From: Kroppenstedtia sanguinis
GTDB lineage: Bacteria > Bacillota > Bacilli > Thermoactinomycetales > DSM-45169
DNA length: 64,000 bases
Direction of reading: 5' to 3'
Assembly: GCF_050433445.1 (NCBI RefSeq)
Contig: NZ_JBNPXF010000003.1
Coordinates: forward strand, 124,001-188,000
Shown: one piece after another, positions 1 to 7,974 of the stretch
Layout: each line of letters begins with the position of its first letter
How positions within the stretch are numbered: the stretch's first letter is position 1
Translations under genes and position numbers: made by a program
The notes under the pieces: model-generated
Databases searched by the model: none
The model's input: only the letters and a program-made list of their open reading frames with translations
What the model was told of the DNA's origin: nothing

Positions 1-2
1 AG

Positions 3-77
3 GGTCCCCAAGAAGTGTTGCAGGAGGCTACACTAAATGATCCATTTGATCGGAGGGAACAGCATGTTGTCTCTTAA
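3..77 (+). CDS. cydA: Cytochrome bd oxidase subunit I, C-terminal tail (partial)
   Basis: An open frame enters from the left edge and stops at the TAA at 75-77, giving about 24 residues ending in REQHVVS. It overlaps the preferred cydB start by 14 bases. Position directly before cydB makes it the end of cydA, the heme-carrying subunit of the quinol oxidase. The tail of CydA is poorly conserved, so the assignment rests mostly on gene order. The other two frames stop at 36 and 40 and would also be possible ends. Confidence 0.4.
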   Translation, partial: GPQEVLQEATLNDPFDRREQHVVS

Positions 78-1080
78 TGAGTTGTGGTTTATTCTGGTCG
101 GTGTGTTGTTTGTCGGGTTCTTCTTCCTGGAGGGATTTGATTTCGGTGTAGGGATGTCTACGAAATTTCTCGCAAAAAATGAGGGTGAACGTCGTGTATT
201 GATTAACACGATCGGTCCTTTCTGGGATGCGAACGAAGTCTGGCTGTTGACAGCCGGCGGAGCCATGTTTGCCGCCTTTCCTCACTGGTATGCAACATTG
301 TTCAGTGGATACTATGTACCACTGGTCGTTGTATTGCTTCTTCTGATCGGACGCGGGGTCTCCTTTGAGTATAGAAGCAAAGTAAACAGTAGAAAATGGA
401 GAAAGAATTGGGATCACGTCATTTTTATTAGCAGTCTGTTGGTGCCGTTCTTGTTCGGTGTGGTCTTTTCCGGATTGGTAAAAGGGTTACCCGTTGACAA
501 AAACATGGAGCTGAATGCCGGCCTGTTTGACATGGTAAACCTGTATACTGTCGTGGGCGGAGCTGTGGTAACTATGTTGTGTCTGATACACGGGCTCATG
601 TTCACAACGCTCAAAACAGCGGGTGATCTTCGGGATCGTGCACGTAACCTAGCAAAACGCTTACTCCTTCCCCTCTCAATATTGCTACTTCTGTTTGGAG
701 CCATGACCTTCTTCATGACCGACGCATTTAAAGCACATGGCGGAATTCTGACAGTCATTCTGGTGCTTGGCATTGCTGTATATGTATGTGCCGGCGCATT
801 TATGAACAAGAAAAAAGATGGCTGGGCATTTACAATGATGGGTGTCTTGATTACATTGGCAGTTGCATCTGTGTTTGTATCTCTGTTCCCGAATGTAATG
901 ATCAGCTCCCTGGATCCTAGTTATAACATGACCATTTACCAGGCTTCTTCAGGAGCCTACTCTCTGAAGGTCATGACGATCGTTGCCTTTACTCTGTTGC
1001 CCTTTGTACTTGGCTATCAAATCTGGAACTATTATATCTTCAGAAAACGTCTCACGGAGAAGGAGCCTCTCGAATACTGA
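64..1080 (+). CDS. cydB: Cytochrome bd ubiquinol oxidase subunit II
   Basis: CydB is the second membrane subunit of the bd-type quinol oxidase, which reduces oxygen to water at low oxygen tension. The N-terminus reads MLSLNELWFILVGVLFVGFF followed by LEGFDFGVGM, the family signature, and the protein has about eight or nine hydrophobic segments. I take the ATG at 64 because it follows GGAGGG by 6 bases and gives 338 residues, the usual Bacillus length. An upstream in-frame ATG at 37 also has an AGGAGG site and would add nine residues. The stop codon overlaps the start of cydD (TGATG), so the genes are translationally coupled. Confidence 0.96.
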   Translation: MLSLNELWFILVGVLFVGFFFLEGFDFGVGMSTKFLAKNEGERRVLINTIGPFWDANEVWLLTAGGAMFAAFPHWYATLFSGYYVPLVVVLLLLIGRGVSFEYRSKVNSRKWRKNWDHVIFISSLLVPFLFGVVFSGLVKGLPVDKNMELNAGLFDMVNLYTVVGGAVVTMLCLIHGLMFTTLKTAGDLRDRARNLAKRLLLPLSILLLLFGAMTFFMTDAFKAHGGILTVILVLGIAVYVCAGAFMNKKKDGWAFTMMGVLITLAVASVFVSLFPNVMISSLDPSYNMTIYQASSGAYSLKVMTIVAFTLLPFVLGYQIWNYYIFRKRLTEKEPLEY

Positions 1081-2807
1081 TGGACCGCGAGTTGTTGGGG
1101 TTTCCAGGGATAAAGTCTTTGCTCCTGAAGTTGACACTTCTTACGCTGGTTCAAGGAGTATCGATCATCCTCGCAGCAACGTGGCTGGCGGAAATGATCA
1201 CAGCCTTGTTTTCCGGAGAGCCATTGCAGGAACAATTGGTGAAGATGGGGGGGTTCCTGCTGGCTTTCCTTTTTCGTTACGGAGCGGGGTTTTTCCAGCA
1301 AAGGCTGGCTTATCGTTACGCCGAGCGTACGGGAACGGAGATGAGAAAGCAGCTCATGGATCAGCTGTTCCAATCTGGACCGCGATTTGCGAAGGCGGAA
1401 GGGACAGGAAATCTGGTTACGCTTGCGTTGGAAGGAATCACCCAGTTCCGCACTTATCTGGAGTTGTTTTTGCCGCGCATGATCGGTATAGCTATCCTCC
1501 CGGTGCTGATTCTGATTTATGTCTTTACGTTGGATACCGTATCGGGATTGATTCTGATGGTGACGATGCCGATTCTGATCAGTTTTCTCATTCTGATTGG
1601 CATGGCGGCACGCAAACAGACAGAAAAACAGTTGCAGTCCTTTCGGGTACTGTCAAACCATTTTGTCGATTCTCTTCGTGGCTTAGAGACACTGAAATTT
1701 CTCGGTCGTAGCCGCCAGCACAGTCAAACGATCGCCGAAGTAAGTAATGAATACCGCGCAGCGACGCTGCGAACGCTACGTGTTGCTTTTTTGTCTTCCT
1801 TTGCCCTTGAATTTTTCTCGATGTTATCGGTAGCTTCAGTGGCTGTCCATCTGGGGTTGCTCCTTATCGACGGGGATCTATTGCTTCTGCCGGCGCTGAC
1901 CCTTCTGATCCTGGCACCGGAGTATTTTTTGCCCGTACAGATGCTGGGAGCCGATTTTCATGCGACGTTAAACGGCAAAGAAGCAGGGACATCGATTCAG
2001 TCCATCATTCACCGGCAGGAAGGGGAAGCAGAGCTGTCTGAATGGACCGATTCCTTTGCCTGGACGGATCAAAGCATACTGAAACTAGTATCGATCGGCG
2101 TCCATTATGAGAAAGAGGGTCCCCCTTCCCTGGAGGATGTATCTGTAGAAATCCGGGGACAAGGTAAAATCGGAATCATTGGAGAAAGTGGTGCGGGCAA
2201 ATCCACCTTGATTGACGTGTTGGCGGGATTTCGGAATCCTTCTTCCGGGGAAATCATGCTGGACGGGATGGCATTGCCGTCACTCGCCGGTGACGTATGG
2301 AGGAAAGAAACAACCTATATACCGCAGCATCCGTATCTATTTAATGTCTCGCTGTTGGAAAACATTCGTTTTTACAAACCGGATGCCACTGTCGAAGATG
2401 TGGAACGAGCCATTTCGGCTACTGGTTTATCCAGATGGGTTGAGCGTCTACCAAAGGGGTTGGATGAACGGATCGGTAATGGCGGCCGTCAGTTGAGCGG
2501 CGGCCAGGAACAACGCGTAGCACTGGCCCGCGCATTTCTAAGTGCACGTCCAGTTCTGTTGCTGGATGAACCGACTGCTCATCTGGATATTGAAACCGAG
2601 TATGAGTTGAAAGAAACCATGCTCCGCCTGTTTGAAAACAGACTCGTCTTGTTTGCCACCCACCGCCTGCACTGGATGCCGCATATGGATCGGATTATTG
2701 TCCTGGACAAGGGAAAGGTGGCCGAAATCGGAACCCATCAGGAACTTGTTGTCCGTAAGGGCGTGTACTATCGGCTGTTAACTGCACAAAGGGAAGGGAT
2801 CGGATGA
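1080..2807 (+). CDS. cydD: CydDC-type ABC transporter, CydD subunit
   Basis: A 575-residue half-transporter: about six membrane helices in residues 1-310, then an ATPase domain. Walker A is GESGAGKSTL near residue 366, the signature is LSGGQEQRVALARA near 470, and Walker B is VLLLDEPTAHLD near 490. With CydC it forms the heterodimeric exporter of reduced thiols and heme-related compounds needed to assemble cytochrome bd. The start overlaps the cydB stop and the end overlaps the cydC start by four bases. CydD and CydC are told apart here mainly by gene order, which matches Bacillus cydABCD. Confidence 0.92.
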   Translation: MDRELLGFPGIKSLLLKLTLLTLVQGVSIILAATWLAEMITALFSGEPLQEQLVKMGGFLLAFLFRYGAGFFQQRLAYRYAERTGTEMRKQLMDQLFQSGPRFAKAEGTGNLVTLALEGITQFRTYLELFLPRMIGIAILPVLILIYVFTLDTVSGLILMVTMPILISFLILIGMAARKQTEKQLQSFRVLSNHFVDSLRGLETLKFLGRSRQHSQTIAEVSNEYRAATLRTLRVAFLSSFALEFFSMLSVASVAVHLGLLLIDGDLLLLPALTLLILAPEYFLPVQMLGADFHATLNGKEAGTSIQSIIHRQEGEAELSEWTDSFAWTDQSILKLVSIGVHYEKEGPPSLEDVSVEIRGQGKIGIIGESGAGKSTLIDVLAGFRNPSSGEIMLDGMALPSLAGDVWRKETTYIPQHPYLFNVSLLENIRFYKPDATVEDVERAISATGLSRWVERLPKGLDERIGNGGRQLSGGQEQRVALARAFLSARPVLLLDEPTAHLDIETEYELKETMLRLFENRLVLFATHRLHWMPHMDRIIVLDKGKVAEIGTHQELVVRKGVYYRLLTAQREGIG

Positions 2808-4558
2808 TGGGAAAAGAATGGATTGGCCATGATCTCTGGACCCATCGTTGGCGATTTGTACTGGTGATTTTTTTAAGTTTATTAACTGCCGGGTGTGCCT
2901 GTGCACTCACGTTTACATCGGGTATCCTCATATCCAAAGCCTCGCTGCGTCCGGAAAATATTTTGATGGTGTATGTACCGGTTGTCCTCGTGCGGGCCTT
3001 CGGAATTGGACGAGCTGCCGTTCACTATGTGGAACGGCTGGTGGGACATGATCTGGTCTTGCGGATCCTATCCCGAATGCGTACTCGCCTCTATCGCATA
3101 TTGGAACCTCAGGCATTGTTGATCCGCTCCCGTTATCGTACCGGTGAGGTTCTCGGCACCCTTGCTGACGATGTTGAGCATTTGCAGGATGTTTATGTGC
3201 GAACCATTTTTCCTGTGGTGACGGCGGCGGTGGTCTATGTAGTATGGGTTGCAGTCTTGGGGAGACTGGATCTTTCTTTTGCACTGTGGATGGCACTTTA
3301 CCTGTTGATTCTTATCCTGGTGCTTCCTGCGGTGTCGCTATGGGTGACATACAGAAAACGGAAAGAGATGAAGCGTGGCCGAAACAGGCTGTATCAAAAA
3401 CTGACGGATGCGGTGCTTGGCTTGAGCGATTGGGTCATCAGTGGGCGTTCCAAAGAATTTGTTTATTCCTATGAAACAGATGAGGCCAAAGTAACGGCTG
3501 TGGAAAACCGTTTGCATCGCTGGGTAAGTTTGCGCACCTTTTTGGCTCATCTTGTTGTCGGAGGTCTCATTGTTTTGACTGCCTACTGGTCCGGCGGGCA
3601 ATTTGCCGATGGGATGCTGGATGGCCCATTCATTGCAGCCTATGTTCTAGTTATTCTCCCATTAATGGATGTGTTTCTTCCCATCTCGGAAGCGGTTGAA
3701 AGAATTCCTCAGTATGAGGAGTCTTTGGAGCGGATCCACCGAATGGGGGGGACGGATCCCAAGATGGGGTCAACGGAGCGCAAGGTTTCGGATTCGGTAC
3801 TGGAAAAGGCCCGGAGTCAAGCCGATATTCGTCTGGAAAATGTAAGTTACCGCTATGAATCCTCCGTTGAAAGAAGCATCAGTGATCTGTCCCTGGATAT
3901 TTCCCGGGGAAAAAAGTTGGCGGTGATCGGGCGTAGCGGTGCCGGCAAATCTACATTATTGAAGCTGATTCAGGGTGCTATCGTTCCGGAACAGGGTCAA
4001 GTAACGATCAACGGGATCCGTGTGGATCAATTTGGCAACGATATGCCAAAATTGATTGCGGTGTTGAATCAACGTCCGTATCTGTTTGATACGACAGTGG
4101 CCAATAACATCCGCTTGGGGAAACCTGAAGCGACCGATGAAGAAATCAGGAACGTAGCAAAGCAGGTGAAACTGGATCCATTGATCGAATCCTTGCCTTT
4201 GGGTTATCGTACCCCGATGCTGGAAACAGGGGACCGTTTCTCCGGCGGGGAACGGCAGCGGATCGCATGGGCCCGCATCTTGTTGCAGGATACGCCGGTG
4301 ATTATCTTGGATGAACCGACGGTGGGGCTGGACCCGGCTACGGAGAGAGATTTGTTACGAACTGTTTTTCAAACCCTTCAAGGAAAAACACTTATTTGGA
4401 TTACACACCATCTAGTAGGAGTAGAACAGATGGATGAAGTGGTCTTTATTGAGGAGGGTCAAGTTGAAATGCGTGGTTCCCATGAACATCTGCTGGAGAC
4501 CGTCCCGCGTTATCGTCACCTGTATCAGCTGGATCGGCCCATTTTGGCAGATGTCTGA
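2804..4558 (+). CDS. cydC: CydDC-type ABC transporter, CydC subunit
   Basis: A 584-residue ABC half-transporter, partner of the preceding CydD. The membrane domain fills residues 1-300. The ATPase domain has Walker A GRSGAGKSTLLKL near residue 377, signature FSGGERQRIAWARI near 475, and Walker B VIILDEPTVGLDP. The start ATG overlaps the cydD stop (ATGATG/TGA). The product is required for a functional bd oxidase in the families studied. A strong hairpin with a T run follows, so this is the last gene of the operon. Confidence 0.92.
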   Translation: MMGKEWIGHDLWTHRWRFVLVIFLSLLTAGCACALTFTSGILISKASLRPENILMVYVPVVLVRAFGIGRAAVHYVERLVGHDLVLRILSRMRTRLYRILEPQALLIRSRYRTGEVLGTLADDVEHLQDVYVRTIFPVVTAAVVYVVWVAVLGRLDLSFALWMALYLLILILVLPAVSLWVTYRKRKEMKRGRNRLYQKLTDAVLGLSDWVISGRSKEFVYSYETDEAKVTAVENRLHRWVSLRTFLAHLVVGGLIVLTAYWSGGQFADGMLDGPFIAAYVLVILPLMDVFLPISEAVERIPQYEESLERIHRMGGTDPKMGSTERKVSDSVLEKARSQADIRLENVSYRYESSVERSISDLSLDISRGKKLAVIGRSGAGKSTLLKLIQGAIVPEQGQVTINGIRVDQFGNDMPKLIAVLNQRPYLFDTTVANNIRLGKPEATDEEIRNVAKQVKLDPLIESLPLGYRTPMLETGDRFSGGERQRIAWARILLQDTPVIILDEPTVGLDPATERDLLRTVFQTLQGKTLIWITHHLVGVEQMDEVVFIEEGQVEMRGSHEHLLETVPRYRHLYQLDRPILADV

Positions 4559-4568
4559 CCTAGTAAAA

Positions 4569-4615
4569 AACCTCCTTTGTGATCGGTTTTTTGCACACGA
4601 AGGAGGTTGATTTTT
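4569..4615 (+). terminator. Rho-independent terminator of the cyd operon
   Basis: AACCTCCTTTGTG pairs with CACACGAAGGAGGTT across a short loop and is followed by GATTTTTC. It lies 10 bases past the cydC stop. Confidence 0.85.
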
Positions 4616-4968
4616 CTAGATGTTAAAATCAGGAAAAGAGAAGAATCGCGAGGGAAGTTGATAATTTCTATCATGGAATGGATTCTTTTTAGAAGTAATG
4701 ATATGTTTTTGAATGAAGAAAAGGAAAGGATAGATGCTTGTGAGGGTGTGATGAAACCAGGGAAAAAGGGACGGATCTTCAGCGGGATAGCTACGTTACT
4801 TGTTAGATTATTATATCGAGGAAAAAGGTCTCCCCACAAAAGTGGAAATGACAACAAAGACGCTTGGTCCTCATGAAAGAGGATCAAGTGAAGAGGAGCC
4901 ATCCAGATCTGACCCTGAGGATCAAAGTCGGTTTCTGGAGGCGATCGGAGGAGCAGGACAGTTTGATT
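4616..4968. other. Intergenic stretch without a convincing gene
   Basis: Short frames occur here (for example 4607-4876) but they lack a ribosome site, have no recognisable motif and run into repeat sequence. I see no gene. Confidence 0.5.
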
Positions 4969-5051
4969 TCCTACAAAGAGTGCAAAGGATCTCCGCCGTT
5001 CCACTTAACCGGCCCTGGTTACCACACAAAATATGGCTTATCAACAGCCCG
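4969..5051 (-). repeat. Degenerate right half of the TGTTGATTA inverted-end element
   Basis: From the core (CAAAGAGTGCAAAGG) to the terminal CAACAGCCCG the sequence matches, with many changes, the right half of the complete copy at 53092-53275. The end reads AAAATATGGCTTATCAACAG. No left end is recognisable, so this is a truncated, old copy. Confidence 0.65.
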
Positions 5052-5296
5052 ATTGAAAGAAACCCCAGTCCATCTTTTGACAGGGGTTTCTTCGTGATTT
5101 TACTTACCTTGCGGGATCTCGTTCTCAGTACAAACCGCTTCTGAGGGAGAATGAATTCCCTATTTTTACAGGGTTGAATATTTTGATTATTTGGTATTAT
5201 CCTACTACCACAAGTTGTCCTTTTGGAAGTTTTGTGCCATGTGCCGTTTCGAGTGAGGAAAAAGAAAAATAGATTAATATAAAGGAGCGTGATCTT

Positions 5297-6088
5297 TTGG
5301 CAACCAAGATTTTTATTGATCCCGGACATGGTGGAAACGATGCGGGTGCGGGAGGAAACGGTTTGCAAGAGAAGGATGTCACTTTGAAGATCGCCTTGGA
5401 AACTCGCCGAATCCTTGTGGAAGAATACGAGGGTGTCACTGTTAAAATGAGCCGTGAGAAGGATGCCACAGTTTCACTGAACCAACGGACCAATGCAGCG
5501 AATAACTGGAATGCCACCTTTTTTCTCTCCATTCATATCAATGCCGGAGGGGGCACGGGATTTGAGTCCTATCGGTATGTCCAGAATGGCTCCTCCACCA
5601 CCATGACGGCACAAAAAAATATCCATGCTGCTGTGCTGTCTGCCTCGAATTGGAAAGACCGGGGCCAAAAGTGGGCAAACCTTCATGTTCTCCGGGAATC
5701 CAAGATGCCAGCTGTGCTGACGGAGAACGGATTTATCGATACCGCAAGTGATGCCGCCAAGTTGAAAGATACCTCTTTTTTGAAAAAGCTGGGTCGTGCT
5801 CATGCGCAGGGACTCGCCAAAACTTTTGGCTTGAAGAAAAAAGCACCTCCTCCGTCGACGGGAACACTTTATCGGATTATCGCCGGTTCCTACTCTGACA
5901 GGGCTACTGCAGAGAATCAGCAAAGCTCCCTGCAAAAAAAGGGCATCGACACTTGGCTCTGGGAGTATGAGAAGGGGAAGTACCGCGTGGTTGCAGGAAG
6001 CTATTCCCAAAAAAGTGAAGCGGACAAAGTATCGGCAGATCTAAAAAAGAAGGGCATCGACAATTGGATTGCCGTCGTTAAACAGTAA
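5297..6088 (+). CDS. N-acetylmuramoyl-L-alanine amidase with C-terminal SPOR domain
   Basis: This 263-residue enzyme should cleave the amide bond between N-acetylmuramic acid and the stem peptide. The Amidase_3 fold opens with KIFIDPGHGGNDAGAGG (zinc His), continues with LQEKDVT (zinc Glu), LSIHINAG (zinc His) and ends with the catalytic Glu in LTENGFID. From residue 188 a SPOR domain follows, with two YRIIAGSY / YRVVAGSY half repeats that bind denuded glycan. The start is TTG at 5297, with AAAGGAG nine bases upstream; no ATG gives the conserved N-terminus. There is no signal peptide, so it may act on the wall during lysis or sporulation, as with CwlC-type enzymes. Confidence 0.9.
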   Translation: MATKIFIDPGHGGNDAGAGGNGLQEKDVTLKIALETRRILVEEYEGVTVKMSREKDATVSLNQRTNAANNWNATFFLSIHINAGGGTGFESYRYVQNGSSTTMTAQKNIHAAVLSASNWKDRGQKWANLHVLRESKMPAVLTENGFIDTASDAAKLKDTSFLKKLGRAHAQGLAKTFGLKKKAPPPSTGTLYRIIAGSYSDRATAENQQSSLQKKGIDTWLWEYEKGKYRVVAGSYSQKSEADKVSADLKKKGIDNWIAVVKQ

Positions 6089-6095
6089 ATATAGG

Positions 6096-6125
6096 AACCC
6101 GGGCAGAGATCATCCTGCCCGGGTT
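6096..6125 (+). terminator. GC-rich hairpin after the amidase gene
   Basis: AACCCGGGCAG pairs perfectly with CTGCCCGGGTT eight bases past the stop. There is no T run after it, so it may be a weak terminator or a stability element. Confidence 0.5.
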
Positions 6126-6149
6126 ACGCGATGTCACCGATGGGTGAAC

Positions 6150-6361
6150 TACTGCCTCTTCAGGCGACTTTGATCTTGTTTTTCAGCAAGGCGGAGGCAG
6201 GATGGTGGGGCGACTCCGATCTCTTACAAAGAGCGCATAGCGAGACCGGGAACGGAGTGACCTTGGCGAGACTTGTGCCCTATGGGTACAAAGGCGAATC
6301 AAATCCCCACCATCCTTACCTTTCTGTGATTTTCCACACAATGTTCTCTGAGGGGGCACTA
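6150..6361. repeat. Second-family repeat (ends TACTGCC / GGCACTA) with the shared core
   Basis: Ends are TACTGCCTCTTCAG at the left and CTGAGGGGGCACTA at the right, which are inverted repeats. Inside lie GACTTTGATCTTGTTTTT, a core related to GATCTCTTACAAAGAGCGC, and TGTGATTTTCCACACAATG. The same arms are found at 18264-18394 (opposite orientation) and 59076-59235. This copy has extra sequence in the core. No target duplication is visible. Confidence 0.75.
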
Positions 6362-6380
6362 CTTCGTTTATAGCCTGAAC

Positions 6381-6440
6381 CAGGCGTGTTGATTAGCCGC
6401 ATTTTAGGCAGGAAATAAAGTCGGGATGGTGGGACGGCTG
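6381..6440 (+). repeat. Left half of the TGTTGATTA inverted-end element
   Basis: It starts CAGGCGTGTTGATTAGCC and runs through TTTTAGGCAGGAAATAAAG and GGGATGGTGGGACGGC, matching the left half of the copy at 61261-61463. The right half is missing. It sits 19 bases after a second-family element. Confidence 0.75.
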
Positions 6441-6716
6441 GAACCGGCCAGGCGGATGAAAAAAGCATGTTGGAGGCGATTCGCCGAGCTATGGAACTGG
6501 CTCCCAAAAGAAGTTGATATAACGAAATTGACGCCATTGAACAGCGAAAATACGGGAGGCTCGGGTGAAGGGGATTTTGCCCGGGTTTTTTCATTACGAT
6601 GAGTTGACAGCCAAATCTAAATACACTAAAATCATGGGCGGGTTGAATTGGAAAAAATATGTGAGAGGGTGAAATTTCTATAAATCGGTTTTTCCAAATG
6701 TGAAGGGGGATTCAGA

Positions 6717-7757
6717 TTGACAGTAGCATTTAGCAGTTTGGAAGTGGCAGATCTATACCAGATGGAACATTTCTACAGAGTCTATTTTCATTTTCGTAGA
6801 AAATACACCTCCATCGATCGTCGATCGGTTCGCTTGGAAAAAGGATCCTTTCAACTGGAACTGACGCAAGGAGATGCTGCGCACAAGAAGGGTTCCACCC
6901 AGCCATGGGTCACTCTGGAAGTTCCGGACGTCCATCAAGAAAAGTACCGTTTGGAAACCTGCGGGCTTACCATCCAATCATCAGATCAGAATCCCTCGGA
7001 ACTGGAAGTGGCAGATCCAGAGGAAAACAGGATCCGGATCCGGAGAGGGATTGATCCCGTAGCTGATCCTGACATTCAAGCGGTCATTTTTGATCTGGAT
7101 GGTACCTTGATCGATAGTGAACCCAATTATTTTGTGGCTGAAAAGAAGTTGCTAGAAGAGTACGGAATCCATGATTTTAACCTGGAAATGAAGAAAAAAT
7201 ACATCGGGCGCAGTTCAAGAACCATGCTGGAAGATTTCATAGAGGCGTATCAGATCAGGGATTCCGTTGAGGTGTTATTAAACAAGAAGAACCGATACTA
7301 CATCGAGATTGCGGAACAACAGACCACAGTCTACCCCGAAATGAAACGATTTTTGCAGTACCTGCGGAAAGAGGATTACCCTGTGGCCCTCGCTTCTGGA
7401 TCCTCACCGGAGATTCTCGACAGCATCTTATCCGTTACCGGTTTGCAAGATTCTTTTGACGTGGTGTTATCCTCTGAGACCCTCCAGAGAGGAAAACCGC
7501 ATCCCGATGTATTTCTTGAAGCGGCCAAACAGCTGGGGATCCCTCCGGAACACTGTTTAGTGATCGAAGATTCCCAATACGGGGTGGAGGCGGCCAAAAG
7601 AGCTTTCATGTATTGCATAGCCATCCCTTATCTGATCGATTCGCCTCTATCTGACCATTTTACGATGGCAGATCTGCTGTTTCGAGAGGGGATGGAATCT
7701 TTCACCGCCGAAAAAGCCTATCGGTGGTTGCAAGAGAAAAAGGGCGCTGCGGTTTGA
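6717..7757 (+). CDS. HAD-superfamily phosphatase/phosphomutase with N-terminal VOC-like domain
   Basis: Residues about 122-335 form a HAD hydrolase of the beta-phosphoglucomutase/phosphatase type. Motif I is FDLDGTLIDSE, motif II is ALASGSSPE, the motif III lysine lies in RGKPHPDVF, and motif IV is VIEDSQYGVEAA. Residues 1-110 resemble one glyoxalase/VOC unit (FSSLEVADLYQMEHFYR, then WVTLEVPDVHQ and LEVADPEENRIRI) but without an obvious full metal site. The TTG start at 6717 has AAGGGGGA six bases upstream. The HAD part should act on a phosphorylated sugar or related metabolite; the VOC part may bind ligand. The gene stands alone and is closed by a strong terminator. Confidence 0.8.
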   Translation: MTVAFSSLEVADLYQMEHFYRVYFHFRRKYTSIDRRSVRLEKGSFQLELTQGDAAHKKGSTQPWVTLEVPDVHQEKYRLETCGLTIQSSDQNPSELEVADPEENRIRIRRGIDPVADPDIQAVIFDLDGTLIDSEPNYFVAEKKLLEEYGIHDFNLEMKKKYIGRSSRTMLEDFIEAYQIRDSVEVLLNKKNRYYIEIAEQQTTVYPEMKRFLQYLRKEDYPVALASGSSPEILDSILSVTGLQDSFDVVLSSETLQRGKPHPDVFLEAAKQLGIPPEHCLVIEDSQYGVEAAKRAFMYCIAIPYLIDSPLSDHFTMADLLFREGMESFTAEKAYRWLQEKKGAAV

Positions 7758-7790
7758 TATTTCATTTCCCGGAGAAAGGGGTTACGATCC

Positions 7791-7822
7791 AAAGCACTTT
7801 GCATCTGCAAAGTGCTTTTTTT
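7791..7822 (+). terminator. Rho-independent terminator after the VOC-HAD gene
   Basis: AAAGCACTTTGC pairs with GCAAAGTGCTTT around a four-base loop and ends in seven T. Confidence 0.9.
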
Positions 7823-7974
7823 GAGTGTGGGCGATTACCCTGCTACTGTACAGGCAGAGCCGATTGCATGGACTTCATCACAGCATTGTACAACGTCGGT
7901 TCAAAAAAAGGGATGAAAACGAAATCATCACCAAAAATGGGGTGATACAATGATAGTACGAAAGGAGGTATATG

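Noticed and set aside
4607..4876. 89-codon plus-strand frame after the cyd operon
   Set aside because: It starts within the terminator tail, lacks a ribosome site and has no recognisable motif.
7724..7945. 73-codon frame after the VOC-HAD gene
   Set aside because: It runs straight through the strong terminator at 7791-7822.
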